A stretch of DNA of 8,202 nucleotides from Caldifarciminota bacterium (GTDB lineage Bacteria; Hydrothermota; Hydrothermia; B15-G9; WFZT01): assembly GCA_026986235.1 (NCBI GenBank), contig JALSOY010000219.1:1-8202 (forward strand), read 5' to 3'. The notes under the pieces were generated by a model, which saw nothing but the letters and a program-made list of their open reading frames with translations, ran no database searches and was not told the DNA's origin. Position numbers and translations under genes: made by a program. The number at the start of each line of letters is the position of its first letter. Within the stretch, counting starts at the first letter, position 1. Below are positions 1-5,652 of the stretch, in pieces.

Positions 1-573
1 GCCTTTCTTCAGGTCATATCCTACTATGGTGCACTTAACCGGATGAATCCAGTAAAGGGTGTCTCCAAGGAACCGAACAAGACCGTATAATCTCGATAGT
101 ATCTTTTTCATCAACACATTGTTTTCCCGGAATTTAACAAAATTTATTTTCCTCTTCCCCAGTTTTATTCCACTCCCACTTGAGAAAACAAATTCCCCTT
201 TATACATTCCCACAAGGTTTCCTTCTCTTTTACCGACAACGACTTCGCCGATCTCCTGCCCTGTTTTAATTGAATAAACCATAATCAGTCCCTTGTACCT
301 GTCGTATATGAAAAGAGTATCCCGATGGCAGAAAAAGCCTCCAAATCCAAAGACAGATTTGAGCTCTCCTGGGCCGTTTCCTTTCAAAATAAACATGGTG
401 TCTCTTATTTCGTTATTTTCGAGGTCCACAATGTACAACGGGAATGTATCGAGCCCCATTACAACCTGAAAGACAAAAAGGAGGGAATCTTCACGACAGG
501 TGTATCCCCCATAGGGGATCCCGGCGATGTAACCTTCGGGCTTTAAAAAAATTAAAAGCAGGATCACCCACAT
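1..573 (-). CDS. Six-bladed beta-propeller-like protein, N-terminal part (runs off window)
   Basis: The frame is open from ATG 573 to the window edge (191 codons, no stop), so the C-terminus lies outside. A strong AAGGAGG Shine-Dalgarno sequence sits 6 nt before the ATG, inside the end of the radical SAM gene; the two genes are 2 nt apart, so they should be co-transcribed and probably translationally coupled. The N-terminus (WVILLLIFL, residues 2-10) is hydrophobic and may be an export signal, but it lacks the usual positive n-region and a lipobox Cys. After it come short beta-strand-like repeats such as LYIVDL (46-51) and LFIYDR (87-92), with GNGPGEL at 65-71. That motif resembles the G-x-GPGE signature of 6-bladed propeller lipoproteins common in Bacteroidetes and related phyla. 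The role is unknown. Its place behind a peptide maturase suggests an envelope partner of the peptide, which is inference. The propeller assignment is likely, not proven. Confidence 0.75.
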   Translation of the reverse strand, partial: MWVILLLIFLKPEGYIAGIPYGGYTCREDSLLFVFQVVMGLDTFPLYIVDLENNEIRDTMFILKGNGPGELKSVFGFGGFFCHRDTLFIYDRYKGLIMVYSIKTGQEIGEVVVGKREGNLVGMYKGEFVFSSGSGIKLGKRKINFVKFRENNVLMKKILSRLYGLVRFLGDTLYWIHPVKCTIVGYDLKKG

Positions 574-575
574 AG

Positions 576-2027
576 TTAACCTCCTTTTGAAACCTTTAAC
601 TTTTCAAATACGGCGGGATTCCTTTCGTAAAGTTCAACATAATGGGAAAGGATTTTCTCCCACTTCTTTCTGTTCTTCCTGCATTCCTTTTCTATCAGAT
701 CTTTCCTCACTGTTTCATTTCTGATAACTTTTGCAAAACACATGGAGCACAGTCGTCCAAGCCAGCAGTTTAAACATCCCATTTCCCTTCTTATGTCCAG
801 AATCTTCTCTATCGTTTTATATATTTTTTCGTAATAGAAGCCATTTTTGAGATCCCCTATTTTAAAATGAGTATGTACCTTTTCACACGGATAGAGACCA
901 CCGTCGGGAGTGATAAACAGCCTGTCGTGACCTGGGATACAGAATCCACTTATGTACAGAACGGATCCGATCTTACCCCACTTCCTGTTATGAAACTTCG
1001 TCATGTCGTCAAAATGGATTAAAAAGTCGCTGAACTTACCGGGAGTTCCTGAGTATATCAGATTATCCAAATCCCGTCTTGCAAGCTTTTCAAATTCGGT
1101 ACTGTAAGTCTTCCTGTCCTCCGGAGTCATGTATTTATGGTAAAAATCCGTGCCCACAGGGTCAACAAGTGTGAGGAAATGCGGAGCTTCTGTTTTCAAT
1201 TCCCATGTGTTGAAAAATTCGATAACTTCAGCAAGCTTTACAGGTGGTGCGAGAACGGTTATGTAACCGACCTTTTTGGCGAAATAGTCCGGATGGATTT
1301 CTTTTAACCGTTTCAGGTTTTCCACTACCTTTTTAAAGGTACCTCGACCATCAGGAAAAACCCTGTATCTGTCGTGTATTTCTGCAGGGCCATCTATCGA
1401 GACAAATACAAAAAAGTTATTCCTCACAAAAAATTTGGCTATTTCTCCTTTTAATAGTGACCCGTTAGTGGTAACGGTGAACTTTATTTTCCTGTCCCGG
1501 AAAAGTTCTTCTGCCCTTTTAACAACGAACTTTATCAGGCGAAAGTTCATCAAAGGTTCACCGCCATAAAAACCGATCCGGATGGATCTTGAAGTCGCTG
1601 ATCGTTTTTTAAGGAAAAGGAGTGCCTGAAGCGCAGTATCATCACTCATCTGGACGGTTCGGTGCGTTCTCTCATCACTGTACACGCCCGAATAAACGCA
1701 GTACCTGCATCTGAAGTTACAGTCCTGTGTTACTTCAAGGATGATATGGGATAAGTTATTTTCGAGCCTATCACGAATTTCCTCCTTACTGTACGGAAAT
1801 GCGACCTCTGTAAAGTAAGGTTCTCCTTTTTTAACTGACAGGAATCCCGTTTCCCTTTTGAGTTTTTCGAGCTCTCTTTTGACTTTCGTGAGAGTTTCAG
1901 GATCAGTTTCATCTTTACCGCCATACCACAGGTTATAAACAAAACGGTATGTGTTCTCATCCACTTCAGCAAAAATACTCGACCGTGGATCGTATATGTA
2001 AAACTTCGATCTTCTATAAAACTTCAT
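576..2027 (-). CDS. Radical SAM/SPASM peptide maturase
   Basis: This 483-residue protein has the layout of RiPP-modifying radical SAM enzymes. Residues 1-75 (with YIYDPRSSIFAEVDENTY at 10-27) look like the small peptide-recognition region found at the front of many such maturases. The radical SAM core carries CNFRCRYC (Cys103, Cys107, Cys110, the SAM-binding [4Fe-4S] ligands), GGEP at 155-158, TTNGS at 186-190 and SIDGP at 210-214. A SPASM-type auxiliary cluster region follows: Cys363, Cys381 (in GGLYPC), Cys418, Cys421, Cys427, Cys430 and Cys449. It probably acts in the cytoplasm on the Cys-containing peptide encoded just upstream, forming thioether or other radical-made crosslinks; the chemistry cannot be read from sequence. 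The start is ATG 2027, but no Shine-Dalgarno sequence precedes it. Instead a strong hairpin lies in the 49-nt gap. Some SPASM enzymes act on proteins or as anaerobic sulfatase maturases, but the adjacent small gene favours a RiPP role. Confidence 0.93.
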   Translation of the reverse strand: MKFYRRSKFYIYDPRSSIFAEVDENTYRFVYNLWYGGKDETDPETLTKVKRELEKLKRETGFLSVKKGEPYFTEVAFPYSKEEIRDRLENNLSHIILEVTQDCNFRCRYCVYSGVYSDERTHRTVQMSDDTALQALLFLKKRSATSRSIRIGFYGGEPLMNFRLIKFVVKRAEELFRDRKIKFTVTTNGSLLKGEIAKFFVRNNFFVFVSIDGPAEIHDRYRVFPDGRGTFKKVVENLKRLKEIHPDYFAKKVGYITVLAPPVKLAEVIEFFNTWELKTEAPHFLTLVDPVGTDFYHKYMTPEDRKTYSTEFEKLARRDLDNLIYSGTPGKFSDFLIHFDDMTKFHNRKWGKIGSVLYISGFCIPGHDRLFITPDGGLYPCEKVHTHFKIGDLKNGFYYEKIYKTIEKILDIRREMGCLNCWLGRLCSMCFAKVIRNETVRKDLIEKECRKNRKKWEKILSHYVELYERNPAVFEKLKVSKGG

Positions 2028-2030
2028 TAA

Positions 2031-2069
2031 AGAAGAGTAAGGGCAGGGATATACTCCCTGCCCTCTTCT
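2031..2069 (-). promoter_or_regulatory. Intercistronic hairpin between peptide and maturase genes
   Basis: A perfect 8-bp stem, GGGCAGGG/CCCTGCCC with a 7-nt loop (2041-2063), is extended by AGAAGA/TCTTCT (2064-2069 with 2031-2036) across a 4-nt bulge. It occupies almost all of the gap between the peptide stop and the maturase ATG. No U-run follows, so it is not a classic intrinsic terminator. It more likely acts as a partial terminator, RNA processing site or 3' stabiliser that makes more peptide than enzyme, as is common in RiPP operons. The maturase start lacks its own ribosome binding site, so the fold may also control translation. The structure is seen; the function is inferred. Confidence 0.7.
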
Positions 2070-2076
2070 GTATTAA

Positions 2077-2214
2077 CTAATCATCTGCCTGTCCGTCAGC
2101 CATTCCATCTGCATAACCGTTCATGTAGTCATCGTTATCCTGGCAGCCCGGGGATAAGCATACACACACCCATGCATCCCTATCAATGTTATTGCTGCCA
2201 ATTATGTTGATCAT
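2077..2214 (-). CDS. Small Cys-containing peptide, candidate RiPP precursor
   Basis: This is a 45-residue ORF. The ATG at 2214 is preceded by AGGAGG with a 7-nt spacer, the best ribosome binding site in the window, so it is very probably translated. It begins MINIIGSNNIDRDA. Residues 15-24 are WVCVCLSPGC, with three Cys (17, 19, 24). Residues 25-31 are acidic, and residues 34-45 form three tetrapeptides (YADG, MADG, QADD). There is no hydrophobic signal segment. It sits immediately upstream of the radical SAM/SPASM gene on the same strand, the usual arrangement of precursor and maturase. Cys24 followed by Asp28 fits a C-x3-D spacing like that crosslinked in freyrasin-type ranthipeptides, but only once. 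I do not recognise a named precursor family. The leader/core boundary is uncertain: the core could be the Cys segment, the ADG tail, or both. The precursor role is inferred from context. Confidence 0.85.
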   Translation of the reverse strand: MINIIGSNNIDRDAWVCVCLSPGCQDNDDYMNGYADGMADGQADD

Positions 2215-2221
2215 TTTAACA

Positions 2222-2238
2222 CCTCCTGTTTAATTATA
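2222..2238 (-). promoter_or_regulatory. Ribosome binding site and possible -10 box of the peptide operon
   Basis: On the minus strand a TATAAT (2238-2233) is followed 5 nt later by AGGAGG (2227-2222), 7 nt before the peptide ATG. The ribosome binding site is convincing. The -10 is uncertain: no good -35 lies 16-18 nt upstream, and a start 6-7 nt downstream of it would fall inside the Shine-Dalgarno sequence. The true promoter may lie further up in the repeat-rich stretch. Confidence 0.4.
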
Positions 2239-2499
2239 ATCATCCACACGGGATATTCCGGATCCCCCGAAAAAGGGGATTGAATTTCAAGGGGTGGTCA
2301 ACTCCCTTTATTCCTCCCTCTACTGGAGGGGAGCTTTTAGTTGATTTATAGCCGACCATCGTGGTGTTCGATAATTGTGTCATTTCACCGTAAACTAATA
2401 GGCAATTTTCCCGCCAGATTGCCCCGCACCTGATTAAAAACGAAAAATATTTTAACTGTGAGGGTTTCCGGTTTATGCATTTAAAAACAACTATTCATT
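2239..2499. other. Intergenic stretch with small hairpins, no gene seen
   Basis: No ORF here has a ribosome binding site or recognisable protein character. It holds short inverted repeats: ATCCCC/GGGGAT (2262-2280), CCTCC/GGAGG (2313-2329) and GGCAAT/ATTGCC (2401-2423). GGGGATTGAATTTCAA at 2275-2290 recurs exactly at 2841-2856 inside the MITE-like element, so part of this stretch may be the remnant of a related repeat. It also carries the upstream region of the minus-strand peptide operon. Confidence 0.55.
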
Positions 2500-2655
2500 C
2501 TTTCGCATTTTTGTGAATGGGTTTTGGGAGAAAATGCAGTAACTTCCGATGTTATCTTGACTTAGAACATTCGCATTTTTGTGAATGGGTTTTTCAGGAA
2601 AACCGTGTAAGTTTACATCACATCCAGACTTACCCCATTCACATTTTTGTGAATG
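2500..2655. repeat. Diverged tandem repeat with a 68-bp period (three hairpin cores)
   Basis: The motif GCATTTTTGTGAATG (ACATTTTTGTGAATG in the third copy) occurs three times, with its GTGAATG at 2513, 2581 and 2649, exactly 68 nt apart. The third copy (2636-2655) is a perfect hairpin with 8-bp arms CATTCACA/TGTGAATG around TTTT; the second (2568-2587) has one changed position in the arm. The stretches between cores are also partly alike: GTAA, TT, ATC and GACTTA recur in register, allowing a 1-nt shift. That indicates a decayed tandem duplication rather than unique spacers. Small ORFs crossing it shift frame between units because 68 is not a multiple of 3, so it is unlikely to code. Function unknown. 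Confidence 0.7.
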
Positions 2656-2692
2656 CCCACCAACCCCTTCTTGCAAGGGAGGATTTTTGTTT

Positions 2693-2704
2693 CTCAATTC
2701 CCCT
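2693..2704. repeat. Left copy of 12-bp direct repeat (possible target-site duplication)
   Basis: CTCAATTCCCCT directly abuts the left inverted repeat of the 212-bp element and recurs exactly at 2917-2928 directly after its right inverted repeat. This is the expected mark of a transposition target duplication, though 12 bp is long for most MITE families. Confidence 0.55.
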
Positions 2705-2812
2705 GAGGCTGTTCGAAAAGTATCTCTCTTTTTCAACTTAATTTGCAGATAGTGATGATTTTTCGGTTATCATCCCGCTTGAGTCACCTTGCTGAGGGAG
2801 AGAAATTCTCAA

Positions 2813-2838
2813 AAATCCCCCTTGGAGAAGGGGGATTT
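2813..2838. repeat. Perfect hairpin inside the MITE-like element
   Basis: An 11-bp stem, AAATCCCCCTT/AAGGGGGATTT, has a GGAG loop. GC-rich hairpins of this type recur between genes in many environmental bacterial genomes. It has no plus-strand gene before it and so is not evidently a gene's terminator. Confidence 0.6.
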
Positions 2839-2878
2839 AGGGGGATTGAATTTCAATCGGAAAACATCCCCCTTTAGT

Positions 2879-2900
2879 TCCCCCTTCTGAAGAAGGGGGA
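2879..2900. repeat. Second G/C hairpin inside the MITE-like element
   Basis: A 9-bp stem, TCCCCCTTC/GAAGGGGGA, with a TGAA loop is followed by TTTTT at 2901-2905. On the plus strand it has the shape of an intrinsic terminator and could insulate the downstream gene at 2965 from read-through. The T-run is also part of the terminal inverted repeat, so the resemblance may be incidental. Confidence 0.45.
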
Positions 2901-2916
2901 TTTTTCGAACACCCTC

Positions 2917-2928
2917 CTCAATTCCCCT
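2917..2928. repeat. Right copy of 12-bp direct repeat
   Basis: An exact repeat of 2693-2704 next to the right inverted end of the element. Its last base is the first base of the TTGACA box of the downstream promoter, so the element sits directly against that promoter. Confidence 0.55.
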
Positions 2929-2956
2929 TGACACCCGGATACGAATTTGTTATCTT
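2928..2956 (+). promoter_or_regulatory. Sigma-70-type promoter of the RNase HII-like gene
   Basis: A perfect TTGACA (2928-2933), a 17-nt spacer and TATCTT (2951-2956) form a good housekeeping promoter. Transcription should begin near 2962-2964, leaving at most a few bases before ATG 2965. With no Shine-Dalgarno sequence present, this predicts a leaderless or nearly leaderless mRNA and supports choosing ATG 2965 over TTG 2947. Confidence 0.65.
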
Positions 2957-2964
2957 CATGCCCT

Positions 2965-3861
2965 ATGATCGTATCACAATCAGGTGATAGAGTAAGAGTT
3001 CTCGGAATAGATGAGAATGGTTACGGACCGCTTCTCGGGCCCCTTGTGGTAACCGGTGTTCTTCTGGAGTTTGATGGAGAGCCCTTTGAAGAGCTTAAGA
3101 CGGAAAACTTTAACTTTCCCATCAGAGTTCAGGACAGTAAAAAGGTTTTTTCCAGGACGCCGTCAAGTTACGCTGCCGGCGAAATACTCACCTGGGGTAT
3201 CCTTCTTGCCGGGGGATTGGAGGCAACTGATCTTAGAAGCATGATAGAGAAAATTTCAGGAGAGGAGGTGGATCTCCACCCTGAGATTGAAGTTCCCGTA
3301 TGGGCTAAAAGGGCTGTAAATCTTGAAATTCCCGCCTATCTTAAGAAGGCAGGTATCAGAATCCTCGAGGTAAAATCCAGGATTTTACAGCCTGGAGATT
3401 TCAACGAGATGATCGAGTTCGTTGACAACAAGGCCTTTCTTGATTATCTGCTCTTTGAACATCTTCTGTATAAAATGGCTTTCGATTTTGACATCGCAAT
3501 GATGGGGAAGATAGGCGGAACCAGGTTTTACGAATCGAACTTTTTCATGCGTACAGGTACTCAGGTACTCAAAACTTACGACGAAAGAAGAGAGATCTCC
3601 GGATACAGATTGAGTTTACCCCACAGAGAGTTTGACGCTTATTTCATACTTAACGGAGACGAAAAGTACCTGCCCATTACCCTTGCCTCCATAATAGGTA
3701 AATACCTCAGGGAAGTTTTTATGCTTTCTCTGAACTTCGAAGCCGGGTTTAAATCACCCATACCCTACGCTTCCGGTTACAGGCACGACAGCAGAACATT
3801 TGAGTTACTTGAAAGATTGAAGAAAAAGTACCCGGAAGATCGAATTGTGAGATCCAGGTAA
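2965..3861 (+). CDS. RNase HII-like RNase H-fold protein, uncharacterised
   Basis: The 298-residue product shares the order of RNase HII motifs but is about 100 residues longer than that enzyme. DENGYGPLLGPLVV (16-29) matches the DExGRGPLAGPVV motif. DSKK (57-60) matches DSKKL. NGDEKYLPITLASIIGK (230-246) matches the KGD...AASILAK block, and GYRHD (271-275) the late GYGT-like region. The first two metal-binding acids (Asp16, Glu17) and the last (Asp232) are present. The third Asp, in LVDG of RNase HII, appears replaced in MMGKIGG (179-185), with Asp176 a possible substitute. An insertion of roughly 80 residues follows DSKK. It may be a diverged RNA/DNA-hybrid nuclease or a non-catalytic relative. 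ATG 2965 is preferred because the promoter ends just before it; a TTG at 2947 would add six residues and fall in the -10 region. Its stop codon lies 2 nt from the convergent recombinase stop. Confidence 0.8.
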   Translation: MIVSQSGDRVRVLGIDENGYGPLLGPLVVTGVLLEFDGEPFEELKTENFNFPIRVQDSKKVFSRTPSSYAAGEILTWGILLAGGLEATDLRSMIEKISGEEVDLHPEIEVPVWAKRAVNLEIPAYLKKAGIRILEVKSRILQPGDFNEMIEFVDNKAFLDYLLFEHLLYKMAFDFDIAMMGKIGGTRFYESNFFMRTGTQVLKTYDERREISGYRLSLPHREFDAYFILNGDEKYLPITLASIIGKYLREVFMLSLNFEAGFKSPIPYASGYRHDSRTFELLERLKKKYPEDRIVRSR

Positions 3862-3863
3862 GT

Positions 3864-4751
3864 TCAGGATCTTGGATGAAACTTCCTGTGTGCCTCCTTC
3901 AGGTATCCTATGTCGAGGTGGGTATAAACCTGGGTGGTTGCAATTGACGCATGTCCGAGGAGGAGCTGGAGGGTTCTCAGATCGCAACCCCTTCTCAAAA
4001 GGTGCGTGGCAAATGAGTGTCTTAAGATGTGAGGGTAAAGCCTCTCTTCGTTTATCCCTGCAAGCTTTCCATAGTGTTTGATCAATTTCCATACACTCAC
4101 CCGGGATAAAGGTTTGCCATCCCGGAAGTTCAGGAACACATAATCAGTTCCCCTCCTGTTTATGTTCGGTCTGACATCCGTTAGATATTTGATAAGCCAG
4201 TCTCTTGCAATTTCACCAAATGGTATAAATCTTTCCTTTTCACCTTTACCCCGAACTTTAACGAACCTTTCTTCAAGGTCGAGGTTTCCAAGTGTGAGGC
4301 TAACGAGTTCGGAGACCCTCATTCCTGTGGCATAAAGCATTTCAAGTATCGCCCTATCTCTTATCCCCCGTGGCTTTGATGTGTCAGGTGACTCAATAAG
4401 TCTTTTTACTTCATTTTCAGACAGGGTCTCGGGAAGTTTTTTTGCCCCTTTAGGTAGTTCAATGAGCTCCGCTGGATTTGCCTCCAGACCTTTCTCAGTG
4501 GCGAGATAGACGAAAAATCCCCTTATCCCTGAAATTATCCTCGATCTTGAAGCGGGACTGTAACCCTTAAGTTCGAGCTCCTTTAAAAATTCGTTAAGGT
4601 CACTGATTTCGACTTCACCTATACCGATTCCTTTCCTTTTTAAAAACTCCTGAAGTTTTATAAGATCGTTTCTGTAACTCTCAACGGACCTTTTTGATAG
4701 GCCCTTTTCGAGCAGAAGGTAGGCAAGATAGTCTTCAATCAGCTCTTTCAA
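3864..4751 (-). CDS. xerC/xerD-like: Tyrosine recombinase, XerC/XerD type
   Basis: This is a site-specific recombinase with the full catalytic set. Numbering from TTG 4751 (295 residues, the normal Xer length): Arg145 in ATGMRVSEL, Lys169 in RGKGEKER, His241 and Arg244 in HILRHSFATHLL, His267 in GHAS, and nucleophile Tyr276 in QVYTHL. Residues 1-90 form the N-terminal SAM-like core-binding domain. It could resolve chromosome dimers at a dif site with a partner, or be a lone Xer as in some lineages; XerC and XerD cannot be told apart here. The start is a choice. TTG 4751 has GAGG 6 nt upstream and aligns with typical Xer N-termini. TTG 4796 would add 15 residues without a Shine-Dalgarno sequence. 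It overlaps the end of miaA by 17 bp (62 with the longer start), so it is third in that operon. The protein ends in HPRS. Confidence 0.92.
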   Translation of the reverse strand: MKELIEDYLAYLLLEKGLSKRSVESYRNDLIKLQEFLKRKGIGIGEVEISDLNEFLKELELKGYSPASRSRIISGIRGFFVYLATEKGLEANPAELIELPKGAKKLPETLSENEVKRLIESPDTSKPRGIRDRAILEMLYATGMRVSELVSLTLGNLDLEERFVKVRGKGEKERFIPFGEIARDWLIKYLTDVRPNINRRGTDYVFLNFRDGKPLSRVSVWKLIKHYGKLAGINEERLYPHILRHSFATHLLRRGCDLRTLQLLLGHASIATTQVYTHLDIGYLKEAHRKFHPRS

Positions 4752-5652
4752 GGTGTTCCTCGAACACTCTGATAAATTCAGAAAGTCCTTCTTCAACGGG
4801 TATCCATTTCACCGGAGGTTTCAAACTCCGTGAAAAATAGATCTGCCTCCGTGCAAGAATCCTGGTTCTTCTCTTGGCAATCTGAACGGCCTTTTCCAGG
4901 GTTAACTCACTCTGAAGGTAGAGTATCAACTCTTTATAACCGATGGTATTCAGTGCGGGAAAACTCAGATCGTAACCAAGGGCAAGCAGCCTTTTTACCT
5001 CGTCGAGAAATCCCTGTTCCATCCAGAGATCAAACCTCATGTTTATCCGGCGATACAAATTCTCCCTTGATCTAAAGACACCAAGATACAACGGCACATA
5101 AGGATTTTTCTTTACCGTTCTCTTCTGGAGACGGCTTATAGGGGAACCTGTTTGATAAAAAACTTCAAGGGCCCTTAAAATCCTGAACCAGTCATTGGGA
5201 TGCACCCTCCCTGCCGTTTCAGGGTCCACCTCCTTAAGTTTCTGATAAAGTTTCCTTATCCCTTCGGTTTTAAGTTTCTCTCTCAGCATCTGTCGAATTT
5301 CTCTGTCGATGGGCGGAGCCTCAAAGAGACCTTCAAACAGGGCTTTAAGGTAAAGAACCGTACCTCCCACTATCACAGGAACTTTACCTGATGAAAGTGC
5401 CTTTCTAATCTCCTTTTCAGCTTCCCTCGAGAAGTCAGCTGCACTGAAGTACTCGTCTGGATCCCTTATGTCTATAAGCGAGAAGTGCTTTCTCAGGTGA
5501 AACGGAGGTTTGTTTGTGCCTATGTCCATGTACTTGTAAATTTTTCTCGAATCTGCCACTATAAACTGAATTTCGGGATGCCTTTTCAACAGTTCTTCTG
5601 CTATTGCCGTCTTTCCTGATGCCGTGGGACCGAAGATAACAGGAATTTTCAT
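4735..5652 (-). CDS. miaA: tRNA dimethylallyltransferase
   Basis: MiaA transfers a dimethylallyl group to N6 of A37 in tRNAs reading codons that start with U, the first step toward ms2i6A. The 305 residues match the family length. They show the P-loop GPTASGKT (8-15), DSRKIYKYMDIGTNKP (34-49), the GGT-x-LYLKAL motif (96-104), NDWFRILRALEV (153-164), NTIGYKEL (235-242) and the C-terminal RRTRILARRQIYFSR (261-275), where the aromatic usually written as Trp in RQ-x-W-F is Tyr. The insert between residues 120 and 150 is the usual MiaA swivel region. Its ATG overlaps the stop of the upstream oxidase by 4 bp (ATGA), implying translational coupling, and its end overlaps the recombinase start. It appears complete and intact. 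Confidence 0.96.
   Translation of the reverse strand: MKIPVIFGPTASGKTAIAEELLKRHPEIQFIVADSRKIYKYMDIGTNKPPFHLRKHFSLIDIRDPDEYFSAADFSREAEKEIRKALSSGKVPVIVGGTVLYLKALFEGLFEAPPIDREIRQMLREKLKTEGIRKLYQKLKEVDPETAGRVHPNDWFRILRALEVFYQTGSPISRLQKRTVKKNPYVPLYLGVFRSRENLYRRINMRFDLWMEQGFLDEVKRLLALGYDLSFPALNTIGYKELILYLQSELTLEKAVQIAKRRTRILARRQIYFSRSLKPPVKWIPVEEGLSEFIRVFEEHLERAD

Larger units (their letters stand above)
2705..2916. mobile_element. 212-bp MITE-like element, complete copy
   Basis: The left end GAGGCTGTTCGAAAAG (2705-2720) and the right end, read inwards, GAGGGTGTTCGAAAAA (2901-2916) form 16-bp terminal inverted repeats with two mismatches. A 12-bp direct repeat flanks the element. It carries no transposase or believable ORF. 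The first 96 bases match 8107-8202 at 91 positions without gaps, so it is a dispersed family. The interior contains two G/C hairpins and a GATTGAA-T-TTCAATC palindrome (2844-2858). It was most likely mobilised by a transposase encoded elsewhere. It could instead be an intergenic regulatory or RNA-structure repeat; the flanking duplication favours insertion. Confidence 0.7.

Noticed and set aside
59..546. Plus-strand ORFs of 72 and 73 residues
   Set aside because: They are antisense to the propeller gene, which has a strong start signal, an unbroken frame to the edge and a recognisable GPGE motif.
574..603. Upstream start for the propeller giving a basic n-region (KRRLT) before the hydrophobic segment
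   Set aside because: The upstream frame has no ATG, GTG or TTG before its stop codon, and the Shine-Dalgarno sequence fits ATG 573; the KRR codons are the Shine-Dalgarno sequence itself.
2041..2063. Intrinsic terminator of the peptide gene
   Set aside because: The stem is strong but no U-run follows on the minus strand, so full termination is unlikely; it is listed as an intercistronic regulatory hairpin instead.
2500..2655. CRISPR array (three palindromic repeats at even spacing)
   Set aside because: Only three copies exist and the outer ones are degenerate. The 42-nt 'spacers' share sequence in register, which unique spacers would not, and no cas gene is in the window. A diverged 68-bp tandem repeat explains it better.
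2491..2736. Small minus-strand ORF of 81 residues across the repeats, and its plus-strand counterpart 2517-2741
   Set aside because: Both run through the 68-bp repeats and into the MITE end, have no ribosome binding site, and change frame between repeat units.
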